From contig CANQAV010000003.1 in assembly GCA_947589425.1 (NCBI GenBank), positions 1 through 38,185 on the forward strand: a stretch of 38,185 bases of DNA, read 5' to 3'. A model generated the notes under the pieces. The model worked only from the letters and a program-made list of their open reading frames with translations. It had not been told where the DNA came from and did not search any database. Shown piece by piece: positions 24,566-33,628 of this stretch. Position 1 is the first letter of the stretch, and every line of letters starts with the position of its first letter. The stretch is from Candidatus Gastranaerophilales bacterium (lineage in GTDB: Bacteria > Cyanobacteriota > Vampirovibrionia > Gastranaerophilales > Gastranaerophilaceae). The translations under genes were made by a program, and so were the position numbers.

Positions 24566-26671
24566 TTAAGCAATCAGAGCCTGAAGCATTACGGCAACGC
24601 CAAGCTGCTGGTCGACATAATTTGCATCATATTTGCCGTCTGCTACATATTTACCGCATTTATAATTGCTTGTGCCTGCCCATACATAAGGAGAAGGAAC
24701 TCCTTTGTTCCTATAGCCCAGACCATTATATCTTTCTGCATAATCATACCAGGTACTAATATCATTTTTATTAACGTTGCTTAAATTACCGCCGTAGTTT
24801 TTAATTGCGTCAATCGCAGCTGTCGTCCAATCGGTAAAATATACTCCTTTTGGTACATGGGTTGTTGTTTTACCGAGCGGGTCGCCGTTGTGAAGATATG
24901 TATTGAAATTACCGCCCGATTCTCTCCAGTGGATTGCAGCGATAAGTTCTGCGGGAAGTCCTGTTTTTGATTCAACTTCTCTGTATTGGCTTTCATGTTC
25001 TGTCCAGGTTTTTTTAAATAATTCAAGTTCATTTTGCTGTCTTGAACTTAAGTTTAGGCTGAAATCAAAATCAAATTGTCCCTTATAAGCGCTGTTTTGA
25101 ATTTGAAATGCATCTCTTGAGGTTATTTCATTGCTAACATCACTCAATTGATTTTGTTTTACTTGTACATTTCTTTGTGCCAATTTCAATTCACGCTGTT
25201 GTACATTTTCAAGGTTTGTTTGTGCGGATTGATAATTTTTTAATGCGTTTTGTACCCCGGGAGAAGCCTGATTGCTTATTTTTGACTGTACACCGGACAA
25301 TTGACTGTTAAAACTGTTTAAGTCGGATTGGGTTTTGCTTATATTAGAATTTAAAGTTGAAATAGAATTATTTAAACTTTTCAATGATTTGGCAGCACTT
25401 TCCAAAGCGCTTGTTTCGTCGCCTATTTTAGCCATAATTTCTGCATATTTTTCAGGATCATCCTTATATTGTTCAAGTAATTTATTATATTCTTCAATTT
25501 TTTTCTGATGATCTTCAATTTCATCCTGCAATTTTTTCTGTTCGGATGCTTTGGAAGTCATTTCGCTGTTATATGCCGCAAGGTCATCTTGCGCATTTTT
25601 TATATCTTTTGCAAGTTTTTCCTGTTCTTCTTTTAATTCTTTCTGTACTTTTTCATCTTTTTCAAGAGCTTTCTGATAAGCGTCTTCCGCTCTGTCTACT
25701 CGGTCTTGAGCTTTTTCAATAGAAGAAGTTAATCCGTTATAAACGTCATTCAATCTGGTATTGGCTTCTTCAAGAGCTTGTTCTCTTTTGTCTTTTGCAG
25801 CCAATAATTCATCATATTCCATATTATCTACGGAATTTTCATCATTGCATTTTGAAAACGTATCTCTGTTTTCTCTTGCGTTCTTTTCTCCGTTTTCTTC
25901 GTCAAGTTCAATTTCTTCTTCAATTTCTTCTCGTCTTTGAGATAAATCCGTATCGTATGAAAATTTTCCGCTTTGGATATCATCCCAAGCACGTTTAATA
26001 TCGGCTTCCGATACTTCATCACCGTCATCGGAATAATCTTTAATATAATCCAAAAACTTTTTCTTTGATTCTTCCGTAACTTGACCGTATTCATCCACAG
26101 TCAAAACATTTTTACCATTTTCAAGTGAGAGTATTTTATCTAAAATATGGTTTTGGTTAATCTCTTCTTTTGTTTTTTCATCCAAATTGCTGTCATCTCC
26201 GTATGAAATAGCTTCATTTGCCAATTCATCGAAATCAAGATTGCCGTCATCATCCGAATCAATACTTTGAACATGGCTTATTGCTTCATCAGTGCTTATT
26301 TTACCGTCATTATTTATATCAAGAACGGAAAGCGAATTTGACTCGGAAAGAATTGAGTTCAATTCATCAAGCATGAAATTTGAAAAATCAGAAGCCAGTT
26401 TTAAATTTTCATCGTTTAAGGACGCTGAAGTTTGATTTGGGTTAACAAATTTGCCGTTCTCAAACTTCATTTTAGAAATTTCATCAATTTCAAATGAAAA
26501 AACGCTTGAATCGCATCCTGTCTCATCCTGAATATATTTTTTAAATTCTTCTTCATGGGAAAAAATGATTGAATTATCACTATCATTTGTTTCACTGCTT
26601 TTTTCAGCGTTGTTGTTGTATTTACTGATAAATTCGCTTTTTAAAAAATTAAAATTAACATTTTCCGACAT
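24566..26671 (-). CDS. EF-hand, coiled-coil protein with lysozyme-family domain (paralogue 2)
   Basis: This 701-residue protein shares the N-terminal domain (FLKSEFISKYNNNAE, EFKKYIQDETGCDSSVFSFE) with its two neighbours. EF-hand loops DINNDGKISTDE and DSDDDGNLDFDE are canonical. A third, looser acidic loop (DYSDDGDEVSEAD) lies further on. A coiled coil covers about 300-535. The C-terminal 150 residues have LIAAIHWRESGGNFNTYLHN, GDPLGKTTTHVPKG, YNGLGYRNKGVPSPYVWAGT and VDQQLGVAVMLQALIA, the pattern of a phage-type lysozyme family (COG5526-like, from memory). Glu584 is the likely catalytic acid. The frame is open to 26740, but AAGGAAAG before the ATG at 26671 and the paralogue starts favour MSENVNF. 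No signal peptide. Confidence 0.82.
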   Translation of the reverse strand: MSENVNFNFLKSEFISKYNNNAEKSSETNDSDNSIIFSHEEEFKKYIQDETGCDSSVFSFEIDEISKMKFENGKFVNPNQTSASLNDENLKLASDFSNFMLDELNSILSESNSLSVLDINNDGKISTDEAISHVQSIDSDDDGNLDFDELANEAISYGDDSNLDEKTKEEINQNHILDKILSLENGKNVLTVDEYGQVTEESKKKFLDYIKDYSDDGDEVSEADIKRAWDDIQSGKFSYDTDLSQRREEIEEEIELDEENGEKNARENRDTFSKCNDENSVDNMEYDELLAAKDKREQALEEANTRLNDVYNGLTSSIEKAQDRVDRAEDAYQKALEKDEKVQKELKEEQEKLAKDIKNAQDDLAAYNSEMTSKASEQKKLQDEIEDHQKKIEEYNKLLEQYKDDPEKYAEIMAKIGDETSALESAAKSLKSLNNSISTLNSNISKTQSDLNSFNSQLSGVQSKISNQASPGVQNALKNYQSAQTNLENVQQRELKLAQRNVQVKQNQLSDVSNEITSRDAFQIQNSAYKGQFDFDFSLNLSSRQQNELELFKKTWTEHESQYREVESKTGLPAELIAAIHWRESGGNFNTYLHNGDPLGKTTTHVPKGVYFTDWTTAAIDAIKNYGGNLSNVNKNDISTWYDYAERYNGLGYRNKGVPSPYVWAGTSNYKCGKYVADGKYDANYVDQQLGVAVMLQALIA

Positions 26672-26699
26672 AATAGCTTTCCTTGTTTTCCTAAAATGT

Positions 26700-26749
26700 T
26701 TTACGGCACAAATACCTAAACACTTTAATATTTGTAACAATTTGTTACA
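26700..26749 (-). promoter_or_regulatory. Sigma-28-type promoter with perfect TGTAACA inverted repeat
   Basis: On the minus strand TGTAACAAATTGTTACA (26749-26733) is a 17-base inverted repeat. Five bases later comes TAAAGTGT (26727-26720), then GCCGTAAA (26707-26700), with 16 bases between TAAA and GCCG. It serves the gene at 24566-26671. Confidence 0.65.
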
Positions 26750-26766
26750 TGGAAAACAAAGGTATA

Positions 26767-28611
26767 CTATGCAATCAAAGTTTTTAGCATAACGGCAACG
26801 CCCAATTGTTTATCAACCATATTGGCATCATATTTACCGTCAGTTTTAAATTTCCCGCATTCATACTTGTTTGTGCCCGCCCAAACATAAGGAGATTTTA
26901 TGGGATGTTTCAATTTCTGATATCCAAAGCCGTTATAAGATTCGGCAAAATCATACCATGTTTGAATATCATCTTTTTTTATTGATTTAGGGCTGTTGCT
27001 ATAGTCACCCGATAAAGCATCAATTGCCGCTTCGGTCCAATCTTCATAGTAAATGCCTTTGGGTACAAGGGTAGTTGTCTTACCCAAACGTTGACCGTTG
27101 TGAAGGTATGTACCAAAGTCACCGGCTGATTCTCTCCAGTGGATTGCAGCGATAAGTTCTGCGGGTACTCCCGTTGCCTGTTCAACTTTACGGTATTTAT
27201 CTTCATTCTTGTTCCAGGTTTTTTTGAATAATTCAAGGTCTGATGCTTGACCCGAACTTAAATTTACCTTGAAATCAAAGTCGAAATCATAATCATCCGA
27301 GGAATAATTTTGTGCAATTTTTTCTGCTTGTCTTGTTGATAATTCTTGATTTATTTTGTCTAATTCATCTTTATTTTCTTGTAATTTATCATTAGCTGCT
27401 TTAAATTCCTCAGATTTTACGGTTTGTAAATCTTTTTTAGCATTTTGATATTCGTTATATGCTTTTTGCAGTTTTGGTGATTTTTTTGCTTTAGAGCTTA
27501 TTTTTTCATCAACAGCATTTGTCGTTTCTTCATACGAATTAAGATTTTTCCCTATAATTTCAATTTTTAAAGAAATATCACTGATTTCGGCATTCAAGCC
27601 GTTATATTCTTTAGAAACGGTATTCAAATTATTTATTTGCTCATTTATTTTAGCTTGAACATCACTGATATTTTCTTTGATTTTATTTTGTTTTTTGGCA
27701 TCCTTACCGCATTTTTCAAGTTCTGCACTCAAATTGCTCAATACTTGGTTATACCCGTCAATTGCAGTTGTAATATCTTGAATTTTGACTTCCAATTGTT
27801 TTGCTTGCGACAATTTTTCAAGCTTTTGCAAATTATATTGCTTCATATCATCGCCGGAAATCTCTGTTTGAAGGGTATAAGTCGTCTGAGAATTTTTTAG
27901 ATTATCGTTAATCTTTTCGTTTGTTTCAATCGCTTTTTGATATTTTTTCTGAGCGTCATCAAACCTTGCCTGTGCTTCTTGAATTTTCGGATTTTCGCCG
28001 TTATAAAGACTTGTTAATTCTTCCTGCGCTTCATCATAACCCGCTTGAAGCTCTTCTTTTTTATCGGATAATTCACTGTCGGAAAAATCAATAAACTCAG
28101 AAGGCTTTTGCGCCGAATTATAAGAATTATCCGCAAGGGATTGAATACCCTTAGAAAGTTCATCAAAGGTTAATTTCTTATCATCATTATTTATTTTATC
28201 TACAAACGCTTCAATTTCATCTTGGTTTAAATATCCGCTATTGTCGCTATCCAGCAAGCGAATTGTATTTTCCTGAGCTAAAACTTCATTTAATTCTTCA
28301 ACCGTAAAATTATAAAAAGCATTGCTCATTTTTTGATTTTTTGTAATATTATCAAAAAGCCCGGCTTTTTCGGATTTTGGTACTACAAATTGACCATCCT
28401 CAACATCTAATTTTTTTAGTTTTTTAACATCAAAAGAAATACTGCTTTCTTTTACACCCGTTTCTTCTTTGACAAAATCTTTAAATTCTTCATTCTGAAA
28501 ATAAATGCTTAAAGAATCATCTTCCGCATTATTTTTTTTATCCTTGGAAGAGCCGTTATTTTCTTGTATAAACTGTTTTTTTAAAGAATTTAAATCAATG
28601 TCTTTTGCCAT
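26767..28611 (-). CDS. EF-hand, coiled-coil protein with lysozyme-family domain (paralogue 3)
   Basis: The 614-residue protein has the family N-terminus (SLKKQFIQENNGSS, EFKDFVKEETGVKESSISFD). One canonical EF-hand (DSDNSGYLNQDE) is followed by a degenerate partner (NNDDKKLTFDE). A long coiled coil spans about residues 180-430. The lysozyme-family domain is close to that of the neighbouring paralogue: LIAAIHWRESAGDFGTYLHN, GKTTTLVPKG, ESYNGFGYQKLKH, SPYVWAGTNKYECGKF and VDKQLGVAVMLKTLIA, with probable catalytic Glu494. GAGGAATAGTGT precedes the ATG. There is no signal peptide. It appears to be the result of tandem duplication with the gene at 24566-26671, including the promoter. Confidence 0.82.
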   Translation of the reverse strand: MAKDIDLNSLKKQFIQENNGSSKDKKNNAEDDSLSIYFQNEEFKDFVKEETGVKESSISFDVKKLKKLDVEDGQFVVPKSEKAGLFDNITKNQKMSNAFYNFTVEELNEVLAQENTIRLLDSDNSGYLNQDEIEAFVDKINNDDKKLTFDELSKGIQSLADNSYNSAQKPSEFIDFSDSELSDKKEELQAGYDEAQEELTSLYNGENPKIQEAQARFDDAQKKYQKAIETNEKINDNLKNSQTTYTLQTEISGDDMKQYNLQKLEKLSQAKQLEVKIQDITTAIDGYNQVLSNLSAELEKCGKDAKKQNKIKENISDVQAKINEQINNLNTVSKEYNGLNAEISDISLKIEIIGKNLNSYEETTNAVDEKISSKAKKSPKLQKAYNEYQNAKKDLQTVKSEEFKAANDKLQENKDELDKINQELSTRQAEKIAQNYSSDDYDFDFDFKVNLSSGQASDLELFKKTWNKNEDKYRKVEQATGVPAELIAAIHWRESAGDFGTYLHNGQRLGKTTTLVPKGIYYEDWTEAAIDALSGDYSNSPKSIKKDDIQTWYDFAESYNGFGYQKLKHPIKSPYVWAGTNKYECGKFKTDGKYDANMVDKQLGVAVMLKTLIA

Positions 28612-28639
28612 ACACTATTCCTCATAATAAACAAACTTA

Positions 28640-28690
28640 TTAACGGCACTTTATTTTTTTGCTTTAATTTTTTTAACAATTTTTTACATT
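28640..28690 (-). promoter_or_regulatory. Sigma-28-type promoter with degenerate inverted repeat
   Basis: On the minus strand TAAAGC (28666-28661) and GCCGTTAA (28647-28640) have 15 bases between TAAA and GCCG. Upstream, TGTAAAAAATTGTTAAA (within 28690-28671) aligns with the perfect inverted repeat before the paralogue at 24566-26671. It serves the gene starting at 28611. Confidence 0.6.
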
Positions 28691-28753
28691 TTTTGGAACA
28701 AAATATTACCCCTCTTCGTCTTTTAAAAAAGATTAAGAGTATGAGGAAAAAAG

Positions 28754-29698
28754 ATGAGCACGGAATACAAATTTGAGGATGAGATTTTTGAAAACAGCGA
28801 AAACATTAATTTAACATCCGAAGAAAAAGAGGAAGAAATAAAAACTTTCAGCATAATCGCAAATAAAGACGAAATTTTGCAGATGTATTTAAAAGATATC
28901 AGCAGAATTAAACTTCTGAAAAAGAATGATGAAATTGAAATAGGTAAAAAAATGAAAGAAGGAAGTGAAAAAGAGGCAATAATTGCAAAGAAAAAACTGA
29001 TACAGGCGAATTTAAGGCTTGTTGTATCAATCGCAAAAAAATATACGGGTCAGGGGATTTTGTTTATGGATTTGGTACAAGAAGGCTCTTTAGGGCTTAT
29101 TAAAGCAGCAAGCAGATTTGATTATAAAAAAGGGTTTAAATTTTCAACCTATGCGACATGGTGGATTAAACAGGCAATAATAAGAGCAATAGCAAACAAT
29201 TCACGCTCCATAAGAATACCCGTTCATATGGGAGATAAAATAAGAAACTTAAAAAGAGCAATAGTTAAATTAAGCGTAGATTTAGGAAGAGAGCCAAACG
29301 ACGAGGAGCTTGCAAAACATTTAAAAACCACCGTAAAAAAAATTAAACTCATAAAAGAATCAATAATAAAAGAGCCTGTAAGTTTTGATACTCCCGTAGC
29401 ACAGGATTTATCGCTTGAAGATTATATTTCCGATACCGTTGAAAACGCCCCCAATCAAAGAGTTGAAAAGATTGATTTTAAAAAAGATGTCTATTCTTCT
29501 CTTAATCTTTTAAGCGAGAGGGAAAGATTTATAATATTAAACCGTTTCGGTTTAAACAACAGAAAGGTGCGTACATTAGAAGAGCTGGGGAAAATTTTAG
29601 GTTTTTCAAAAGAAAGAATAAGACAGATAGAAATGGAAGGGTTAAAAAAATTAAGAAAATCTGAAGAAACACAGTTTTTAAGAGAATATCTGATATAA
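28754..29698 (+). CDS. RNA polymerase sigma factor, RpoD (sigma-70) family
   Basis: The 314-residue protein is a sigma-70 family factor lacking region 1.1. It has region 1.2 ([20 protein letters not shown]), region 2 ([56 protein letters not shown]), region 3 ([19 protein letters not shown]) and region 4 with the -35-binding helix-turn-helix ([20 protein letters not shown]). The size suits a group 2 factor such as cyanobacterial SigB/SigC, though a compact primary sigma cannot be excluded. It is not of the FliA/sigma-28 type, so the sigma-28-like promoters nearby need another factor. GAGG lies upstream of the ATG. It is divergent from the hydrolase gene starting at 28611. Confidence 0.92.
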   Translation: MSTEYKFEDEIFENSENINLTSEEKEEEIKTFSIIANKDEILQMYLKDISRIKLLKKNDEIEIGKKMKEGSEKEAIIAKKKLIQANLRLVVSIAKKYTGQGILFMDLVQEGSLGLIKAASRFDYKKGFKFSTYATWWIKQAIIRAIANNSRSIRIPVHMGDKIRNLKRAIVKLSVDLGREPNDEELAKHLKTTVKKIKLIKESIIKEPVSFDTPVAQDLSLEDYISDTVENAPNQRVEKIDFKKDVYSSLNLLSERERFIILNRFGLNNRKVRTLEELGKILGFSKERIRQIEMEGLKKLRKSEETQFLREYLI

Positions 29699-29699
29699 T
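29691..29699 (+). promoter_or_regulatory. Extended -10 promoter inside the end of the sigma gene
   Basis: TGATATAAT is a perfect extended -10 (TGnTATAAT) overlapping the sigma factor's stop codon. The ABC ATPase ATG lies six bases later with no Shine-Dalgarno sequence, suggesting a leaderless transcript. Confidence 0.45.
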
Positions 29700-29705
29700 A
29701 TATAA

Positions 29706-30491
29706 ATGACGGATACATTGATTGAAATTAAAAACTTAAAGAAAACCTACGGGCAAGAGCACTCTTTTTTATCTCCCAAAAGGGAAAATCATCTTGTTTT
29801 AAACAATATAAATTTAAAAATCAAAAAAGGAAAAATTGTATCCTTAGTAGGCGAATCAGGATGCGGGAAAACAACTCTTGCAAATTGCATTCTGCGTGCA
29901 ACAGCGCCGGATTCGGGTGAAATTTTGTTTGAAGGGAAAGATATTCTTAAATTTAATAAAAAAGAAACTTTTGAATACAGAAAAAAAATCCAGATGATAT
30001 TTCAAAACCCCTATTCAAGCCTAAATCCGAAAATGAAGATAAAAGATACTCTGAAAGAGCCTCTTATAATACATAAAATAAATAATCCGGATGAAAAAAT
30101 ATCGGAAATTATTGAAATGGTTGGGATTAATCAATCAGACCTTAAAAAATATCCCCACGAATTTTCGGGAGGTCAAAGACAACGTATTGCAATTGCAAGA
30201 GCCCTTATTTTAAAGCCCGAATTTATTGTTGCGGATGAGCCCGTTAGTGCACTTGATGTAAGTATATGTGCAAATATCATAAATCTTCTGATTGATTTAA
30301 AAGAAAAATTAAATTTAACAATACTTTTTATATCCCACGACTTAAACCTTGTAAGATATTTAAGCGATGAAATTGCCGTTATGAACTCGGGAAAAATTGC
30401 AGAATTTAACAGCTGTGATGAGATATTTAACAACCCGAAAGACGATTATACAAAATATCTTCTATCATCAATAAGAACAATAAAAATATAA
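29706..30491 (+). CDS. ABC transporter ATP-binding protein, oligopeptide/dipeptide type
   Basis: The 261-residue ATPase has Walker A VGESGCGKTTLANCIL, Q-loop IQMIFQNPYSSLNPKM, signature FSGGQRQRIAIARAL, Walker B FIVADEPVSALD and the H-loop histidine in FISHDLNLVRYLSD. The NPYSSLNP phrase is characteristic of the DppF/OppF branch. It lacks the C-terminal oligopeptide-transporter extension of most OppF proteins. No permease, second ATPase or binding-protein gene is adjacent; the neighbours are a sigma factor (7 bases upstream) and convergent pckA. It may serve permeases encoded elsewhere. Confidence 0.9.
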   Translation: MTDTLIEIKNLKKTYGQEHSFLSPKRENHLVLNNINLKIKKGKIVSLVGESGCGKTTLANCILRATAPDSGEILFEGKDILKFNKKETFEYRKKIQMIFQNPYSSLNPKMKIKDTLKEPLIIHKINNPDEKISEIIEMVGINQSDLKKYPHEFSGGQRQRIAIARALILKPEFIVADEPVSALDVSICANIINLLIDLKEKLNLTILFISHDLNLVRYLSDEIAVMNSGKIAEFNSCDEIFNNPKDDYTKYLLSSIRTIKI

Positions 30492-30492
30492 A

Positions 30493-30518
30493 AAAACCGC
30501 TCCCCGGGGAGCGGTTTT
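30493..30518. terminator. Bidirectional terminator between ABC ATPase and pckA genes
   Basis: AAAACCGCTCCCC (30493-30505) and GGGGAGCGGTTTT (30506-30518) make a perfect palindrome, with a seven-T run on the minus strand and TTTTAAATTT on the plus strand. It serves both convergent genes. Confidence 0.9.
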
Positions 30519-30534
30519 AAATTTATATAAATAA

Positions 30535-32193
30535 TTAAACGTTAGCCATTTGAGTTTGTCTGATAACATTTTCCAATGCTTCAAGAGCGTCAGAAGGAAG
30601 TTTATCAATTCCTGCTTTTTCCGTTTCTCTTGATTTAACGAAATTAACTCTATCTTGCATACGTTTAAGGAATTGTTCCGCATATTCTTTATTTGAGAAT
30701 GATGCATTAAATCCTTCAATATCCATAATTTGAATATCCGAGAAGTTTTCCCATTGATGGAAATTAGCAGTTCCCGAAACGATTGCTTCGATAATACCCA
30801 GAGTATGAGCCGGTTTAACTTTTGTACCCATAAATTCGCCTGTATTTAAGATATAGCAGTCAACTCCGTCTGAAATTAACTGTTTAAATCTTTCATAGTC
30901 AACGCTTAAAGGATAAACTCTGAAAGGATTAGCGTAAGGTTCAACTACAAGAGCGTTAGGATCAACGCCTTTAGCTAGTCTTTCAGCGCTGGAGCGTTTT
31001 GTAGCTAAAGTTGCACCCATGGCAGAACCTAGCGAAGCACCCGATAATTTAAGTACGGGCGGAATTGTAGGATCTTTCATCAACCAGAAAATTGCGTTAA
31101 TCGGCTGGTCAATTCTATCTACTCTGTTTGGTGACCAAAGTTTTGATTTAACTGCACGTCCGTTGCCGTTTCTGATATCTTCGGTGACGGAAACTACTTT
31201 ACCGTCAGCAAGTGCAATAGCACCTGCATTTTGCTGAGTTAAAATATATTTATTGTCATCACATCCGATTGGGTAATCTGCAGTTTTGTCAAAATAAGCG
31301 GGCTCCAGTGCGATTGTATATTTTTCGCCGACATTAATAATAAATGCATCATCATGAAGCACTGTAATATCATATTTTCCGCCGTGTTTAGCATGGGTTA
31401 TTGTAGATTTTCCCGAGCCTGATAAACCAAATACTGCAACTTGGAATGAACGGCCGTTATCAAGGTTATAGCGTTTCATACCGCCGTGGCAGGAAGCATA
31501 ACCGTTTCTTGCGGCACAGCCCCAAGCAAGAGTCAGTGTTCCTTTTTTGTGTTCGCCAAAATATCTCATACCCAAAATGCAAGCGCAATTGTGTTCGGGG
31601 TCAAAGAATGTTAAACCGTACGGAAAATCAGGATGCGACCAATCAGGATCAGAGAATACATAAATATCTCCTTCGTTGATTAATCTTGATTCGGAGTACA
31701 TTTTTGCATATTCTTCGTTAATGTATTGGAAGTTAAGCATCCATGAATACATTATATTTTCAAAGCCTGCGGGGATTAATAAATGAGCTTTTATCATATA
31801 ATCTTTATCAAGACCTACAACAGCTTCGGTTCTATACATTAATTTATCACGTGTACCATAAATTGCTTCACGGATAATAGGCAATAAATAAGCTAAATCA
31901 CAATTTGGCTCGCCGACAATTTTTCTTGCGGCAGCGCATCTTCCGACAACAGTACCGTCATTGAATAATAATTGATTAGCTCCCTTGGGCAGACCGATTT
32001 TTTCGGGCTCATAAACGGGCATTCCGGTTAATTCTATTGTACCTGAAGAATCTTTAGCTAATTTATAAGCTTCGGATACGGATTTTACTTCTTCAACATT
32101 GTTGCCGAAGAAAGGCGCCGTAATAGTAGCACGGGCAGCCGACATCATTTGTTTTAATTCGTCAGAATTTGTAAAATATTCTACCGTTGACAT
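30535..32193 (-). CDS. pckA: Phosphoenolpyruvate carboxykinase (ATP)
   Basis: This enzyme interconverts oxaloacetate and phosphoenolpyruvate with ATP/ADP. The 552-residue product is slightly longer than typical ATP-type PEPCKs (about 530-540). It has the kinase P-loop VFGLSGSGKSTITHAKHG, the metal site HDDAF, the upstream GMRYFGEHKKGTLTLAWGCA, and the nucleotide/Arg region around RNGNGRAVKSKLWSPNRVDR. AAGGAG precedes the ATG. It is divergent from ahcY across a 131-base region and ends at the shared terminator. In a fermentative anaerobe it would commonly work in the CO2-fixing, ATP-forming direction; that is inference. Confidence 0.93.
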   Translation of the reverse strand: MSTVEYFTNSDELKQMMSAARATITAPFFGNNVEEVKSVSEAYKLAKDSSGTIELTGMPVYEPEKIGLPKGANQLLFNDGTVVGRCAAARKIVGEPNCDLAYLLPIIREAIYGTRDKLMYRTEAVVGLDKDYMIKAHLLIPAGFENIMYSWMLNFQYINEEYAKMYSESRLINEGDIYVFSDPDWSHPDFPYGLTFFDPEHNCACILGMRYFGEHKKGTLTLAWGCAARNGYASCHGGMKRYNLDNGRSFQVAVFGLSGSGKSTITHAKHGGKYDITVLHDDAFIINVGEKYTIALEPAYFDKTADYPIGCDDNKYILTQQNAGAIALADGKVVSVTEDIRNGNGRAVKSKLWSPNRVDRIDQPINAIFWLMKDPTIPPVLKLSGASLGSAMGATLATKRSSAERLAKGVDPNALVVEPYANPFRVYPLSVDYERFKQLISDGVDCYILNTGEFMGTKVKPAHTLGIIEAIVSGTANFHQWENFSDIQIMDIEGFNASFSNKEYAEQFLKRMQDRVNFVKSRETEKAGIDKLPSDALEALENVIRQTQMANV

Positions 32194-32259
32194 AATCTAC
32201 TCCTTTTTTAAGTCATACGTAATCACGTTAATTTTATATCAAAAATTTAACTCTTACAA

Positions 32260-32295
32260 GTGTTATTAACACATTTATTATTTTTGTGGTATAAT
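32260..32295 (+). promoter_or_regulatory. ahcY promoter overlapping a palindrome
   Basis: TTAACA (32266-32271) and TATAAT (32290-32295) are separated by 18 bases. The palindrome GTGTTA-T-TAACAC (32260-32272) covers the -35 box, a good place for a repressor in the divergent pckA/ahcY region. Confidence 0.6.
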
Positions 32296-32306
32296 TTTCA
32301 TACTAA

Positions 32307-33593
<1,287 letters not shown>

Positions 33594-33601
33594 AAAATAA
33601 A

Positions 33602-33619
33602 AGGGGCTTTTTAGCCCCT
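33602..33619 (-). terminator. Terminator between ahcY and the glycine-rich gene
   Basis: AGGGGCT (33602-33608) and AGCCCCT (33613-33619) form a stem. The minus strand continues TTTATTTTTTAT, a good U-tract, so it chiefly ends the minus-strand gene at 33629-34510. On the plus strand the tract after the stem is weaker. Confidence 0.75.
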
Positions 33620-33628
33620 ATTTGATGT

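Noticed and set aside
23697-28647. Sigma-54 promoters, because the plus strand shows CGGCAC
   Set aside because: No GG-N10-GC pair with TTGC occurs, and the orientation and -35 TAAA fit sigma-28 instead.
28754-29698. The sigma factor as the driver of the sigma-28-like promoters
   Set aside because: Its region 2 and region 4 are RpoD-type, which recognise TTGACA/TATAAT-like promoters.
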